64,000 nt of DNA, from assembly GCA_002270565.1 (NCBI GenBank), contig NQMI01000114.1:1-64000 (forward strand). The letters are read 5' to 3'. This DNA is from Stenocarpella maydis (Eukaryota > Ascomycota > Sordariomycetes > Diaporthales > Diaporthaceae). Under the pieces are notes generated by a model. It ran no database searches, had not been told where the DNA came from, and worked only from the letters and a program-made list of their open reading frames with translations. A program made the position numbers and the translations under genes. Numbering within the stretch: position 1 is the first letter of the stretch; every line of letters starts with the position of its first letter. This document shows positions 31,321-43,430 of this stretch, one piece after another.

Positions 31321-34300
31321 ACACATTCGCCTGGATGTTGCGTTACATCGGTAGGATTATTGTGCCCAGAGAGTGCCCGGGATAATCAAATAAGCCCCTG
31401 GAAAGCATGCCAGGACACCGAGTGACTATTTTGGCCGAAAAAAGGATGCTTTTACCAGTTGTTCGCGATCAAAGTTGCGGCTTCGCCTTGGAGGTGAGGC
31501 CCTCATTACAACTGAATGGCGGGGCATGCAGACCGAGATAAGTACAGCATTCTCGGTCACACCCTACAGATCATCCTGTAGTAATTATTGATTACTGGGC
31601 AGTGTGGCACGCAACTCACCCTCATGACCGTTTCGATAGCGCTGCTCCCGCATAAGCGCCACGGCATTCCTTCATGTTTCCGCCATTGCGGCCCATCCGG
31701 GGTGCGTTGCGCAGAACCTCACTCCAGCGAGACTGCTCTGATGGGTACTTATGCGTCAGCTTCCTGCTTAGCCTATATCTCAAGCCTGGAGTCCCGGAGA
31801 CATCCTACGTGAAATCCTGAATCCCACTTGGATTCAGACATAAGAAACTGGCCATGCCGAATGCTTTGTGCAATCTGTGATGACATCTACTGAATACGGT
31901 ACCTGGTTGTCTCAGTAGCTAGTTAATCACAGCAGACTGTCGTGTCTAATGGTGTTACAGCAAATGCTCGTGTTATGTCCCAAAATGTTGTGGCATTTCT
32001 ATAAAGATGCTGTGCCGACGTACTTTGCAGTCGCGGTGTTTTGATACATAATCTAACGGGCGGGGAGGATTTACATTCCCGAGGCAACATGTCCTCGAAA
32101 AACACAAAGCCCTGAAGCAAGCTACCTAGGTAAATAGCCATTCCACTCATTCCCGACGCGTCTTCAAAGTACATCTATTCTTGACTTGCTTACTGCAAAG
32201 AGAGGATGAGGGAAGCATCTCTGACTTCTTTGGGGCGCGGTAAGGTAGAATGCTGGAAACGGCGTCCTCGGGTTCAAAATTAAACCATTGCAGCCACAAG
32301 TGGCAGCTTATGACGGGGGGCCGTGACAACAAGTCGCTCCACGCATTGTGTCGAACTCACTCCCAGGGCATCCTAAGGTGGCCATGGGCTTAGTCGAAAG
32401 ATCCTACCTGACTGATTTGCTCAAGATAGTAGATCCATGGCTATTTCCCGAGACGGGCCTCTAGCTGCCGATTAGGAACCTCGTGGCCCTACTAAGTATA
32501 CGGTGACACAGCCAGGTAGCCCAGGTCCCGAATGGTGTTGATTACATGGGGGCCGTGCGGCCACCCCGTAAACGGCCGAGAAATAAAATTAATTGCTGCT
32601 CGGTACCGGCGCACTTATGCCAAATGAGCGGGGATACCACGGCTGGCTGGGCTGCCAAATCGGCTAGAGACACGTGGACAAAGACCTGTCCTTCTCAGCC
32701 AAGCTTCAGTGATAGCGCCTTGCAGTTTATCCAGTCCTCATCAGGCTTTCCATACGCATCTACACAGTCCGTGGAATTATCCGGGATGCTGTGGCATGGA
32801 GGATGAGTTGGCGTGCAGTGTCATTTGAGGCTATAAGCATTGTCAAATTTACTTTGTCGTACGAGACTGGAAGGGTGACGCACCATCGGGAACGGTTCAC
32901 AAAATCAAAGCAATTGGACGAAAATGTCCTTAACTTCTTATAACGGTCCAAGTTAACTTGAGATCCCGCGTACTTATACGAAGCATCACGCATGAGCCTG
33001 TCCTGAAGGCGCCCGGGTCCGATGCCTTGGCGATGAAGCTGGGCGCCACATGCACGATGCCACAGGCCGTTCGAAAACTATCGATAAGGCCACGAACCTT
33101 GTGGAAATGCGACCCGTGATAACAAAGCCGGTGGCCCGATTTCTGACGGCGGGGTCCAGTCAGCTGAGACTGGCCGGGTCTGAAATCCTGCTCCCCGATA
33201 CTTGCAGCATTAGTTGGCTCTTGGCTGCAGATGGCAGTAATCAGGGGCGTGATATACGACCAATCTCGAAATGATGTGTTGTAGAACGGGCAGCAGGGTG
33301 TGTCCCATTGATTGTGTGGTCCCTTTTCCTCTTTGCAAATTGCGTCGCATCCGCAACCCAACGAACAGAGGGGAAAGATACGAGGACCATCAAAAGTCAC
33401 CTGAGCAATCAATAAATCAGGGTGGCTCCTTAGTTGAGAGGAAAATTAACTGTTCGTCGGCTTACCAACACCACCAAAACCCTTAAACTTGACTGTTAAA
33501 TGTCGCAGGTATTTGTACGGCATAATATATACTAGTACCGTCTTTACGCGACTAGTGAGATTAAAATAGAACATTCTTCTTGTAAATATAATTTATATTT
33601 ACTTTTATTAGCTAAAGAGGGTTTTTATATATTCAATTTGATCAGTGAGGCAAAGGGTTATGGTGGTGGTAGGTGGTGCCCCGCCGGACAGTTATTTTTC
33701 CGCATCTATGCCTCTGCTGCTCCCTTAGGAATGGCGCTCCACTCGTACAACCGATGACCAGAGCCAAACCGACACAGACATGCGAATGAGAATGTCAGAT
33801 TCGACTCCAAGCAAGCAGGATAAGCTCTGTGACGTCTACAAACTGGCACCCCCAGCCGCTCCAGCTGTCACAGGTGTGACAGGAAAAGATCTCAGGACGA
33901 GTAAACACGAGGTGCCCAGAGCTTGGACACACGTTTTAACTATTCATATCCTCCAAAATACCGTGTGACATCGGTCACACTGCCAAGCTGAGAGAGTTGA
34001 GAAGGCTGGACTAGAACGAGAAGAGAAATAAGCGTCAGCAGAGAGAAGTATGGGATAATGGCTGATCAGACCTGTTTTTTTTCGTTTGCACAGCGACCAG
34101 TGTAATCGAGCCGTAGTGCCACAGCCCACCAGCGCCTTCCGCTCCCACATACTACGTCGCAACTTGTACAGTACAGCTCGCTTACTCCATGTATTTTCCC
34201 TGTAAATGCGGTACATGTAGCCCTTTTCTTTCCAGGAAGAGATAACCCTGCCGGGGAAGCTGGCTATGAAGTCTGCACATTGACAGGTCTGGAGGCACCC

Positions 34301-35118
34301 GCCCTTCTCTAAGATGCTCTCGCGGGGATAATCTCTCACAGAGGGAACCTCTGCATCAGGCAGCTTATTACATAACCTAGAAAGGGGAGAAATCCCTTGC
34401 GGGTTGCATAATTCTAGCAAGACAATTGATGGCCTCTCTGATCCAAATGAATAAAGGTTCCTAACTGCCCATCTGGCAGACCTTTTGCGCATTTGATATA
34501 AAAAGTTACACCACAATCGAATGCCATTTGCCAGTATTAGGACAGAACACTGTGGAGGCATGCTCATGATAAAGCTGCCCATCTCATGGAAAGAGCTTCA
34601 AATAATCCACCTGGAGAGTGTAATTCTGGAGTCTGTTTTGTTTGAGATTTTTCAGGGGGCAGTGGACGCTGTGGCTGGCCGCTTGCTGGCGAATGAGATG
34701 TCTGATTATTTAGGTACAATGTCTCCAGGTATTATAATAATTCCTGTGCCAGTAGATGATCTTGAAGTTTGAGCTAACTTCATTTAGGATGTCTGCAACT
34801 GAACCCGAAAACGCTCACTCGACTGTAAGATTAGACTGGAACGTTGTACAAGACTGCCTGTCCGGTCTTTTCGGGCTCTAAGGTATAAACGGGACTCACA
34901 TCTACCTCAAGGGAATGTAACTAACTAACATAAGACTTCAAGAACTGGTCTCTCTCTGAAGTCCTCGTTTTCATTTATTTCCTCTGTTTCCTGCCTCCAT
35001 TTGCCTTCCACAAGCAGACTTTCTTCCAAGCCACACCGTGCGCTTGCTTCTTTCTTTTCAACAATCCAGGACAGCTCTGCATCTTGATATCGAGTAGGAT
35101 ACGCCCTCTCCGATTTCC
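31321..35118. other. Long gene-poor stretch
   Basis: 3.8 kb without a supportable gene. Frames at 31923-32174, 32930-33412 and 33944-34582 (all minus) lack motifs and splice partners. An AT-rich patch lies at about 33500-33660. Probably fully decayed genes or spacer. Confidence 0.45.
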
Positions 35119-37060
35119 ATGGCCGCTGCACATTCCGGATTGCTACAGATGTCGTCTTCGAACACTACCAATGCCAATGGCAAGATAACCTCAATTGGAC
35201 GAGTACTGTCGCGAACTGGTCAACCTTGCAATGCTTGGCGACATTCATCTTGGCTCTTGTGATAATAGACAAAGGTACAAGTTCTAGACACCAACGCGGA
35301 TTTCAATTGTTGCTCCACAGCTAACGTCGTGTAGTTACATACATGAGGCTAAAAGGCCCCATCGACGGACCAACGTTCAAGATCCCATTCGTGGGTCCGT
35401 TTCTCCAAGCAATCTATCCCAAGTTTGATGGATACCTCGCCCAATGGGCCAGTGGACCCCTAAGCTGCGTTTCCGTGTTTCACAAGTACGTATGTCTCTT
35501 GATTTCCTAATCTTTCATGTGGCCTTGTCTCTAAGCCACAGATCTCATCCGTGCTTATTCTTCGTCTATCCAGATTCATCGTCCTTGTGTCTGAGCGAGA
35601 CCTAGCCCACAAGGTCTTCAAGTCGCCCTCATACGCGGAACCATGCCTTGTGCCGGTCGCAAAAGACCTCCTTGGCTACAAAGCATGGGTGTTCCTTCAA
35701 GGCAGGGAACACGCTGAGTACCGCAGAGGATTGGCGCCACTCTTCACGAACAGGGCCCTGGCCTCCTACCTAACAGTCCAGGAAACGGTCCTGGCCGACT
35801 ATTTCGACATATTTGTAAAGATCAGTAGAGAGAATGCGGGACGACCGATACCTTTCATGACCCAATTCCGCGAAATCAATTGCGCCCTGTCTTGTAGGAC
35901 CTTCTTCGGCAATTATATATCTCAGGATGCAATCAAGAGTATATCTGACGATTTCTACCTTGCAACTGCTGCGTTCGGGCTCGTCAACGTTCCCTTGTCA
36001 ACCCACATCCCGGGCAGTAAACAGTGGCGCGGGAAATGTGTTTGCGATGCCGTCCACGCCGAGTTCGCAAAGTGTGCGGCTGCCTGCAAGAGAAACATGT
36101 CGTCTGGTGCAAAAACGACGTGCACGGTGGATTACTGGGTGCTCCAAATGCTGGAGTCCAAACGGTACCGCGAGAAGGTCGCCGGGGGAGATACTACCGT
36201 GGAGAAACCATCCAACATGGTCCGCGAGTTTACCAATGAGGAGATCAGAGAAACCTTGTTCACCTTCCTGTTCGCACCCCAGGACGCAGCGAGTAGCGCC
36301 ACAACATGGCTGTTCCAGATTCTTGCCCAGCGCCCAGATGTCCTCGACCGATTGCGCCAGGAGAACATGGATGCACGGAACTGTGATCGGAACAAGCCGT
36401 TCGATCTCCCTATGCTCGAATCACTCACCTATACTAATGCTGTCATCAAGGAACTTCTCCGCTACAGACCGCCCGTAATCTTCGTCCCCTACCTTGCACT
36501 CAAGAACTTTCCTGTGACACCCAACTACACCGTACCTAAAGGATCCATGATCATCCCCTCCTGCTACCCTGCTCTACACGACCCGAAGGACTACCCGAAC
36601 CCCAATGTCTTCGATCCCGAGCGATAGATCTCCGGGGACGTGGAGTCTAAGACCAAGAACTGGCTCGTCTTTGGGGCTGGACCGCATGACTGTCTTGCGC
36701 GGCGATACGGTAAGGGAGGATCGCCACGTCCGGAATTTCACGTTCCTTATTCTTTAATGGGATAAACTTGGTGCCAAACAGATGCTCGTCTACTCCTCCA
36801 AGCTCCCAGACACGGGACCCAGGCTTTCTCTTTCAACATCTGGACAGGATGGTAATTGCTAATGACAATAAAACTAGTTCCGATTACCATGGCAGGGATG
36901 ATTGGCAAGGCCGCATTGGAAATCGACTGGGCACATCATGCTACCGACAAGTCGGAGGAGATCAAAGTGTTTGCGACGCTCTTTCCCATGGTCAGTGTTC
37001 CGAAAACATGGGAAGTCTTGCTGCTTTTGATGGTAATATGCGGAAATAGGACAGATGTCC
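35119..37060 (+). pseudogene. Erg5-like C-22 sterol desaturase (CYP61), disabled copy
   Basis: Cytochrome P450 of ergosterol synthesis. The ATG at 35119 begins a plausible N-terminus, but one indel near 35185 shifts the frame before the membrane anchor (LATFILALVIIDK). Introns 35275-35334 (CTAAC branch) and 35486-35573 splice correctly into GPTFKIPFVGPFLQ, SGPLSCVSVFHK and FIVLVSERD. The main exon 35574-36624 keeps I-helix FLFAPQDAASSATTW, KELLRYRPP (ExxR) and the DPER meander. There a TAG (36625-36627) replaces the Trp expected in DPERW. Past it, FGAGPHDCLA preserves the heme Cys. A further 3' exon, MAGMIGKAALEIDW...VFATLFPM, is intact at about 36880-36990, but the joining segment is garbled and the normal C-terminus is lost. 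So there are at least three lesions. The functional ERG5 is presumably elsewhere. Confidence 0.85.
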
Positions 37061-38307
37061 ATTGGTTTTCACAAAACGCGCATAATAAATTACGCGCAGC
37101 AGAGACTCTGACGAACACCCTTCTGAGTCCATATGTCACTGGTATAACATCGATCTGGATGACAGAGTGTCGAGCCACACCACTGAGTTCATAATCACTG
37201 GAGGCAAGCAAACGGATATAATATAATCGTAAAGGTTTTCGCATTACTTCAGCGCGACCGTCTGAGTGGCGCAACGGTTCAAGTCTTCCAATCGATGAGC
37301 TATACATGGAACACGGGGCAGCACATTATGAGGTGAAAGATCTCTACCGGTATAAGTTACACCTTATTTAAAGGAGAAAGGTGTTTGACAGAATACTTCC
37401 TTTGGCGCACCGGGTCTGCATGTAATGGTACATTAACTATCTGTTTCGACGGGTCTGAATACCTGTCGTGTGTTGATTGTATTGGCCTATTAAAATTAAA
37501 TCAATTAACTATCGTCGTCTGCCCCGACCTGATTTAGACCTGAGGATCGAATTTCCCATTTATTTTGACCATTTAAAATTGCCAATTATGTTACCCGGTT
37601 CAGGCCGTTTCTTCCTGTCTGCTATGCCCACTTACATGTATGCCTAATCCCAGATAATGAGCCCTAATTACCTGGAATACTTCCCTATGGCTGGACTTCC
37701 ATGAGCAGTGGACGGTCATCTCGGCGGACGACTCGAGAGATACGTATAGCCCTCGATACCTCAAGCCCTGGAAGAAAGCTTAGAGTCAAACCTCATATGG
37801 CCACGGCATATTCAGCTCTTCGTCTGAGTTCACCGGCGCCGCTAAACGCCGGTCAAGACCATCCATCGAAAATTTGCTCATACCAGTCCAGTGCCCTAAT
37901 CTGATCGCCGTCAAAGTGAGTGCCTCAGGTCTACGGGATACAGAATCCCTGAGCTCGATAGATTTATAATGATGCAGCCTGAACGTGTAAACAATATGGG
38001 GACAATGCCGACGGCAAGCCCTGAATAGGGCCGCCTGGACGGGACAGCTAACGCCAAGTTATGGCATCACAGTAGTCACGTGGAGAAGAAATTAGAGGGG
38101 GAAGTCCAGTGAGGTGAGTGATAGTGTTGGATTGAGTAGGAGATGAGCTATGCGAAGACTGCACATCTCTAGTCTTAAATGCGCATCTTATTACTATTCT
38201 CCGTGCTAACAGCTGTTGAAGGGAATAATACAGGATTAATAACAATACTATCAGGGTCGGCCCCCATTATGCCCCACCTGGGCAGTAAACCCCATCACTA
38301 TGCTGCT
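37061..38307. other. Intergenic, no gene seen
   Basis: No recognisable gene. A tRNA-like snippet near 37265-37290 was examined and rejected. Confidence 0.5.
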
Positions 38308-39092
38308 CTAGTCCTTTCCCTTGATCTCATATTCCAAGAACTGGAATGCATAATTGTCGTTGCCACCATAAGGCGTAGCATCCTGGACCACAGTCTCCAT
38401 CAACTTGAACCCCATCCGCTTGTAGATTCTGAATCCCCCAACCATGCCCAGTACGAATATGTCCATATTCATCTCTCTGGCCTTTTCGATCCCATGATTG
38501 AGCAGGGCTGTTCCCACGCCTTTTGCTTGATGCTCGGGGTGCACCGCAAAGAAGTCTAGCACTGTCAGATGATGACGAATTAGCGGCTATCCGGGACGGA
38601 ATGAGAAGCAAGCCTCCAGGGACAGCTGTGAGATGCCATCTTACAAAGGTACTCCTTCCTCGCCATGTACTCGATCTTTCTCCTCGTGATTGGCGCATCC
38701 AGCTCATCCCCCGCGTCATCGGGGTTCCAATCCGCCGAATCCGCAACCTCTTCGATCTTCACCCGCTCCTCGGGGGTGACATCCGGTGTCTGGCCCTCGG
38801 GCCAGGTGGGGATGCCATCCTCGTTGATATGCTTGCCGGGCGGCAGCTTCCAGCGGGCGTAGCCGAGGAATTTTCCCGTCTCGGGGTCCACGGCCTTGAA
38901 GTGACGGAGGAGCGCGCGGTCCTTGAGGAGGTTGCGTGGCGAGCGGGCGGCGCACGCCTCAATCACGCGGGGCAGGGTTGAGTGCCTCCAGACGATGCGC
39001 CAGTTTGGGTCCTGCCAGAAGGACGACATATTGTTGCGGGCTACATCTGCGGCGTCTTGGACCGTGCAGCCTTTGATGATGTAGTCAGGCAT
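38308..39092 (-). CDS. GNAT-family N-acetyltransferase
   Basis: Transfers an acetyl group from acetyl-CoA to an amine of unknown substrate. Exon 1 is 39092-38645 (ATG at 39092) and exon 2 is 38561-38308. The 83-bp intron has a GTAAGA donor, a CTGAC branch and a CAG acceptor, and joins KEYL to LLDFFAVHP in frame, giving 233 residues. Exon 2 carries the acetyl-CoA pyrophosphate loop HPEHQAKGVGTALL (Q-x-x-G-x-G/A) and the GFRIYKRMGF segment typical of fungal GNATs. The first half resembles fungal proteins opening with an xIRxxTxxD-like start and a DPxxxxxxGYARW strand. Intact and probably functional; cytosolic, with no signal peptide. Confidence 0.85.
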
Positions 39093-39641
39093 GGTGACGG
39101 ATTGAGTGTGTAACTTGCAAGAGGAAATTGGTATGTGTAGCAGTTACTCTGAATCGATCCTGTGGGACTTGGATGCGGCTTAGAAGCCATAAAGAGTCGC
39201 CACGAGGGAGTGAAACCAGAAGGATCGATATTCACCAAGCAGTACTTAAGACAACAGAAAACTGCAGCCTAACGGGAATAAAATCTTGTGCAGGGGTGAT
39301 GATTGCGCTACACCCCCAAGGGGTGCAATCGTGTTACCCCGTGAGCCCAGGATTGTTAACCAGGATGAACTGCGTCGTAAGCCCAATGGTAGTGACATGT
39401 GTCAGTTTCCGGTCGCACGTCTGACAGAGCTACATACTCCACAAATATCTAGAATTCTGCCGCTAAGGGTAAGCCGGAACAATTCTTGTCGACATTTCCC
39501 GTCACTCGGAACGTTGGCAGCCAACGTTCACAATTGGCGACTGTAAATAATGATGCACGCACCCACGTACAATTATCTTTGCAGGGATCGGGACTTTTAT
39601 CCGCTTGCTTAGATATTTCTTTCGTTTGCTACGTCAGACCA
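39093..39641. other. Intergenic, no gene seen
   Basis: 5' flank of the GNAT gene and 3' flank of the rhodopsin-domain gene. No motif-bearing frame. Confidence 0.5.
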
Positions 39642-40941
39642 TCAGGAATCCAACAAAACTTCTTTACTTTCCCTCTCCACAACAGGCCTATGCAACCCTA
39701 GACCAGGAAAGCTCGAGGCCAGATTCATGCCCAGATCGAACGACCTTTTGTTCGTAACACCGCTGTTAGCGTGCTGGCCCACGGCCATGACCGTTGTCGT
39801 TGTCGGCTTCTCCTCCTGGAGCGGGTCGATATGTGACAGCAAATATCTCTGGTTAAGGCGCAGCTTCTGTCCTGAGGATACCATCTCCAGCGCGTATGTG
39901 TCGTTGTCTTGCGAGTTGTTGTTGACGTTACCGAAGTCCAGCGTCTCGCGCCTGACATCAACTTCTCGGGTCACCAGGATCCTGCCCAGGTTCTCTTTGA
40001 TGACGGGCCAAAATACAGGCAGTGATGCACAGACAGTCGCCAGATTCACCTCCAGCACTGATAACACGGCTGGGATGCATGCATACCAAGATGGATCCAA
40101 CGTGGGGAACGTGGCCGCCCGATTATCCACCACGGAAACCAGCCGGCAGATGGAACAGACATTGACGCTGCTATTGTGTCAGAACATCTCGGCTGCGGCG
40201 AGGCCCATCTGTAAGGCTGATTACTTACATTGATCCGAGCGCGAAAAGTCCGCAAAGCGCCCATCGTGTTCTTGTTTGGATGTCCTTATCGAAGTAAAGA
40301 GGAATGGGGATCGCAAAGATGACCAGGTCAAGCACGACGTTGGTTGCAGAGTGGGTTAGATATGTCGCCACGAACGTGTTCACATCATGTGAGCCAAATC
40401 CATATCGTGTGACCTGGCGCTCCGGAATATTCCAGTCCCAGTAAGCCTTGATGGGTATGCATGGCACCCAAGACAGAAAGGCGAAAAGAAAGCCCCACAA
40501 GCAGACAACGATAATAGTAATGACGCTGATTACTCGCAGCCTCGTCCCCTTTTCGAAAAGCCGCAGGTACTGAAACAGCAGTGCAAGCTTGATGAAAGTG
40601 CTGGACATGGGATATGTGCCATTTGCGATGTAAAATGTGCGGATGAAATTGCTCATGCCTTCGAGCCCGAGCAGAAGAAAATGTTGACCCATTCCATGCT
40701 GCGAAGATAGATATAAACCAACAACTTGTGCGATATTGCACAGCACGGCTAGCAGGACGAAAACGTCATCCCAACCGGGTATGCGAGTGATGAAGAGGCG
40801 GATCCAGAGACGCCAAATGGCACATGATGTCGAGAAAACCAGGAACGGAAATATCATGCCATAAAAGGCTGGCTTTCGATTTAATACCGGCTCTGGCTCA
40901 CTCAGATTGTCAGCCTTGCCGAGAAGATCAAATACCGACAT
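39642..40941 (-). CDS. Rhodopsin-domain integral membrane protein (PTH11-like), intact
   Basis: Seven-helix fungal membrane protein of the 'rhodopsin' domain family that includes PTH11-like receptors. Exon 1 is 40941-40229 and exon 2 is 40170-39642. The 58-bp intron has a GTAAGT donor, a CTGAC branch and an AATAG acceptor, and keeps the frame: 413 residues. An upstream in-frame extension to 41094 exists, but the ATG at 40941 (MSVFDLLGKADNL) is a better start for this family. Hydrophobic segments are seen at about residues 25-45, 57-78, 107-130, 140-165, 190-215 and 225-245, with the last after the splice (CIPAVLSVLEVNLATVCASLP). The Gly-Trp-Asp-Asp turn GWDDVFVLLAVL is typical. The cytoplasmic tail is polar with no motif that I know. 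Ligand unknown. Confidence 0.82.
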
Positions 40942-43430
40942 TACTGTTGTGGTGAAAGGACACCATGGGAACAGAAATATCGGAGAAAGGGCCTGCTCGG
41001 GAGCTGCCGAGGACAGTCTCCGGTAGTTATGAGGCAAATCCTCCGCGAAAAGAAGGACGAACCCAAAGTGGCAGGAGGGTGGTTGCCCCTGCAAGCCACC
41101 GGAAGGATGGAGGAAATTAATTTGACAATCGTCGGTACGGGGTCGGGAACAGGAAAGGATGTCAAGAGCCCGGAATCCAAAAGCAAGGAAATCGTGCTTG
41201 TACAGAGGAGAGGACAGGATATGCAGGTCTTTTAAGAGCTGCTACTCCGTACAGTCCGCGAAAACCGACAAGCCACCTGCTCATGCCAGTCGCGCACACA
41301 CACACATGCGCACGATCAGCGCCACCTCAGGGCACATGCCACTCAACTACAGATAAGAGGCCGGTCTAAGCAAGGAGATAGGAATAGCCTGCGCTTGCGC
41401 AACGATCTGCCCAGTTGCGGAAAGGGGAAGCAGGCGTTCGTTTTCTCCTCTCTCGCCCGTGAGCTCTCAGCTGCCGCTCGGGACTGGGAAGGGTTGGTTC
41501 CTCTCCATCGGCTGTTCCGATCTTAGCCGTTCCCGCTGGTTGACAAGCAGTAGGCGAGGTAGCATTTGCAGCCCCTCGTCTGAAACAGAGCCTGTGGACG
41601 CTATTGTGGGTAGCGCGGGGGACGTGGGCCGCCCAGCAAATGGGTCGTCACGGCCTAGACCCTAATAAAACCTAAAGGCGACGTCGTTGGGGCCGGTAAC
41701 TCGCACCTTGCTGACCTCTATACTTCAGCTGCGACTCTGCACGTCTCGACTGTCGGAGCACCTCCGACGATAGAAGCCCACGTGCTTCTCTAATCCAGGC
41801 TTCCATTTTATCCGGGTTCATTAAGCTTCAAATTAGGGGCCCTACGCAGCTCCAACACTGTTAACGTTGCATCCACGGATCTTTTAAGCTGCCTGGCGTC
41901 CTGATATCGGCCAGGGGTAGTCGAAATGGAACTCGCCCATGATCAGGGGAACAAACTGACAGATATCAATCCCGCACAGTACTGTGTAATAAGAGGCGGG
42001 GGTCCAGGCATACGGCAGAATGCCACAGACATGCCCAGTGATAGTCGTTCAGGGACAAATCGAAGGAATTGCTCGGTTGGGTTTAAGTAGCACGCTATCG
42101 GCGCGCCAACCCTCGTGAACACGCGATAGCGTGCTTGCATGTCCAAGCGCGTGTGCCTAGCTGCCGGACTTGGGTATGGTTAGTCATCGGGGACGATCCG
42201 TGTAGGCGACGGCGCGGAGGTCGGACGACACTCTGTGAGAAGATGTGCACCAATGATTCGATAGAAATACGAGATAATTCGAGAAAACTTCTGTTCCAAC
42301 TAAGGCTTGAGATCCGGGCTGTCGGTCGGCTGAAGACAACCGCGATCTTGTCCAGCTCCTATAACAGTGAGCTCTAAGCGACGCCAGTCCTGTGTGATGG
42401 GATTGCGAGTCCAGACCAACACCCAGAAGGGCATTTTCCTACGTCTCCTGCGACTCATGCATCTCATTGTACCTGGTAAATCACAGCTATGCTATCTATC
42501 ATGTATATTAAGGCCGGGCAGTGCAGTCTGTTAAATTCTGCCTGGGGTGTTGATATGGCTCTCCCCCAGGATGGCAAACAAACGAACGAACCTGGAGGAT
42601 GCGGTTCGAAGCTGGCCCGCGCCTTGTACAGAGCCCCTCCAACCTAGCCGCTCCTGCTGAGCTTAGCGCTCACCGCCCGCCTTGTTACCTGATGATGGGC
42701 CGGCCAAGTTAGCTGAAGAGTGGCCAGTAGTTAGCCTGCAGATGGAGAGGGCATGTGGCCAGAAATATGGGATTTTTACGAAGCACCTGCATCCAATATC
42801 CTAGAATGCCAGGAACCAGCTCATTTGCCCCGGTGCCCGCTCCCAACGTTGGTTACAATAGGAGCCAAACGACGTTTGGCCACAAAGATGCATATACGAG
42901 CTTGCTTACATCCTGGTGTACTTCGATCAAAACAGTGTTACACAGCCGAGTCCTCAAACTTGCACTGGGGAGTCTGCGTAGAAAGACCATATCGCATTGA
43001 TTGTTATTGAAGTGTAGTTGGCGTTCGGGGTTTGAAAAGTCCGTCTGGACCGCGACTTTTTCCCTCCCCGATTACCACACCGCCATCAAATGCGTATGTG
43101 ATGTCAATTTCTCTTGTGTTGAATACGATAGATCGCAAAGTCCTTCCATCCCTCCCTAAACATTGGGGCAAAGGATCATGTTCTAATCTCACTCATCGGA
43201 CAATAATCACGAGCAATCAACCGCCATTACTCATGAGAAGGCGTAGGAGCCCGCATTGTGAGTCAAGTGCGCAATGCAGTGGCTTTACTAACAACTTGAA
43301 GTGGGTGACTCATAAACAACCTTGACATAAGTAGACACTGCCTCGAACCTCGCGAACAACAGTCAGGAATGGACAGGCATCTAAACTCGCCTTTCGCTCT
43401 GTGTACTGCACCCCCTAGCCCATCACTAAT
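40942..43430. other. Gene-poor intergenic stretch
   Basis: 2.5 kb without a supportable gene apart from the inverted repeat listed separately. Small frames at 42753-43010 have no motifs. Confidence 0.45.
42089..42135. repeat. 12-bp perfect inverted repeat with 23-bp spacer
   Basis: AGCACGCTATCG at 42089-42100 is matched by CGATAGCGTGCT at 42124-42135. It could form a hairpin or be a dyad binding site. No adjacent gene within 1 kb claims it. Confidence 0.85.

Noticed and set aside
32930..33412. 160-codon minus-strand frame, possible oxidoreductase fragment (GRISTRFV)
   Set aside because: Only one weak motif in a neighbouring frame; not enough to name a family.
37260..37310. tRNA-like A-box and GGTTCAA B-box words
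   Set aside because: The boxes almost overlap and no cloverleaf stems can be drawn.
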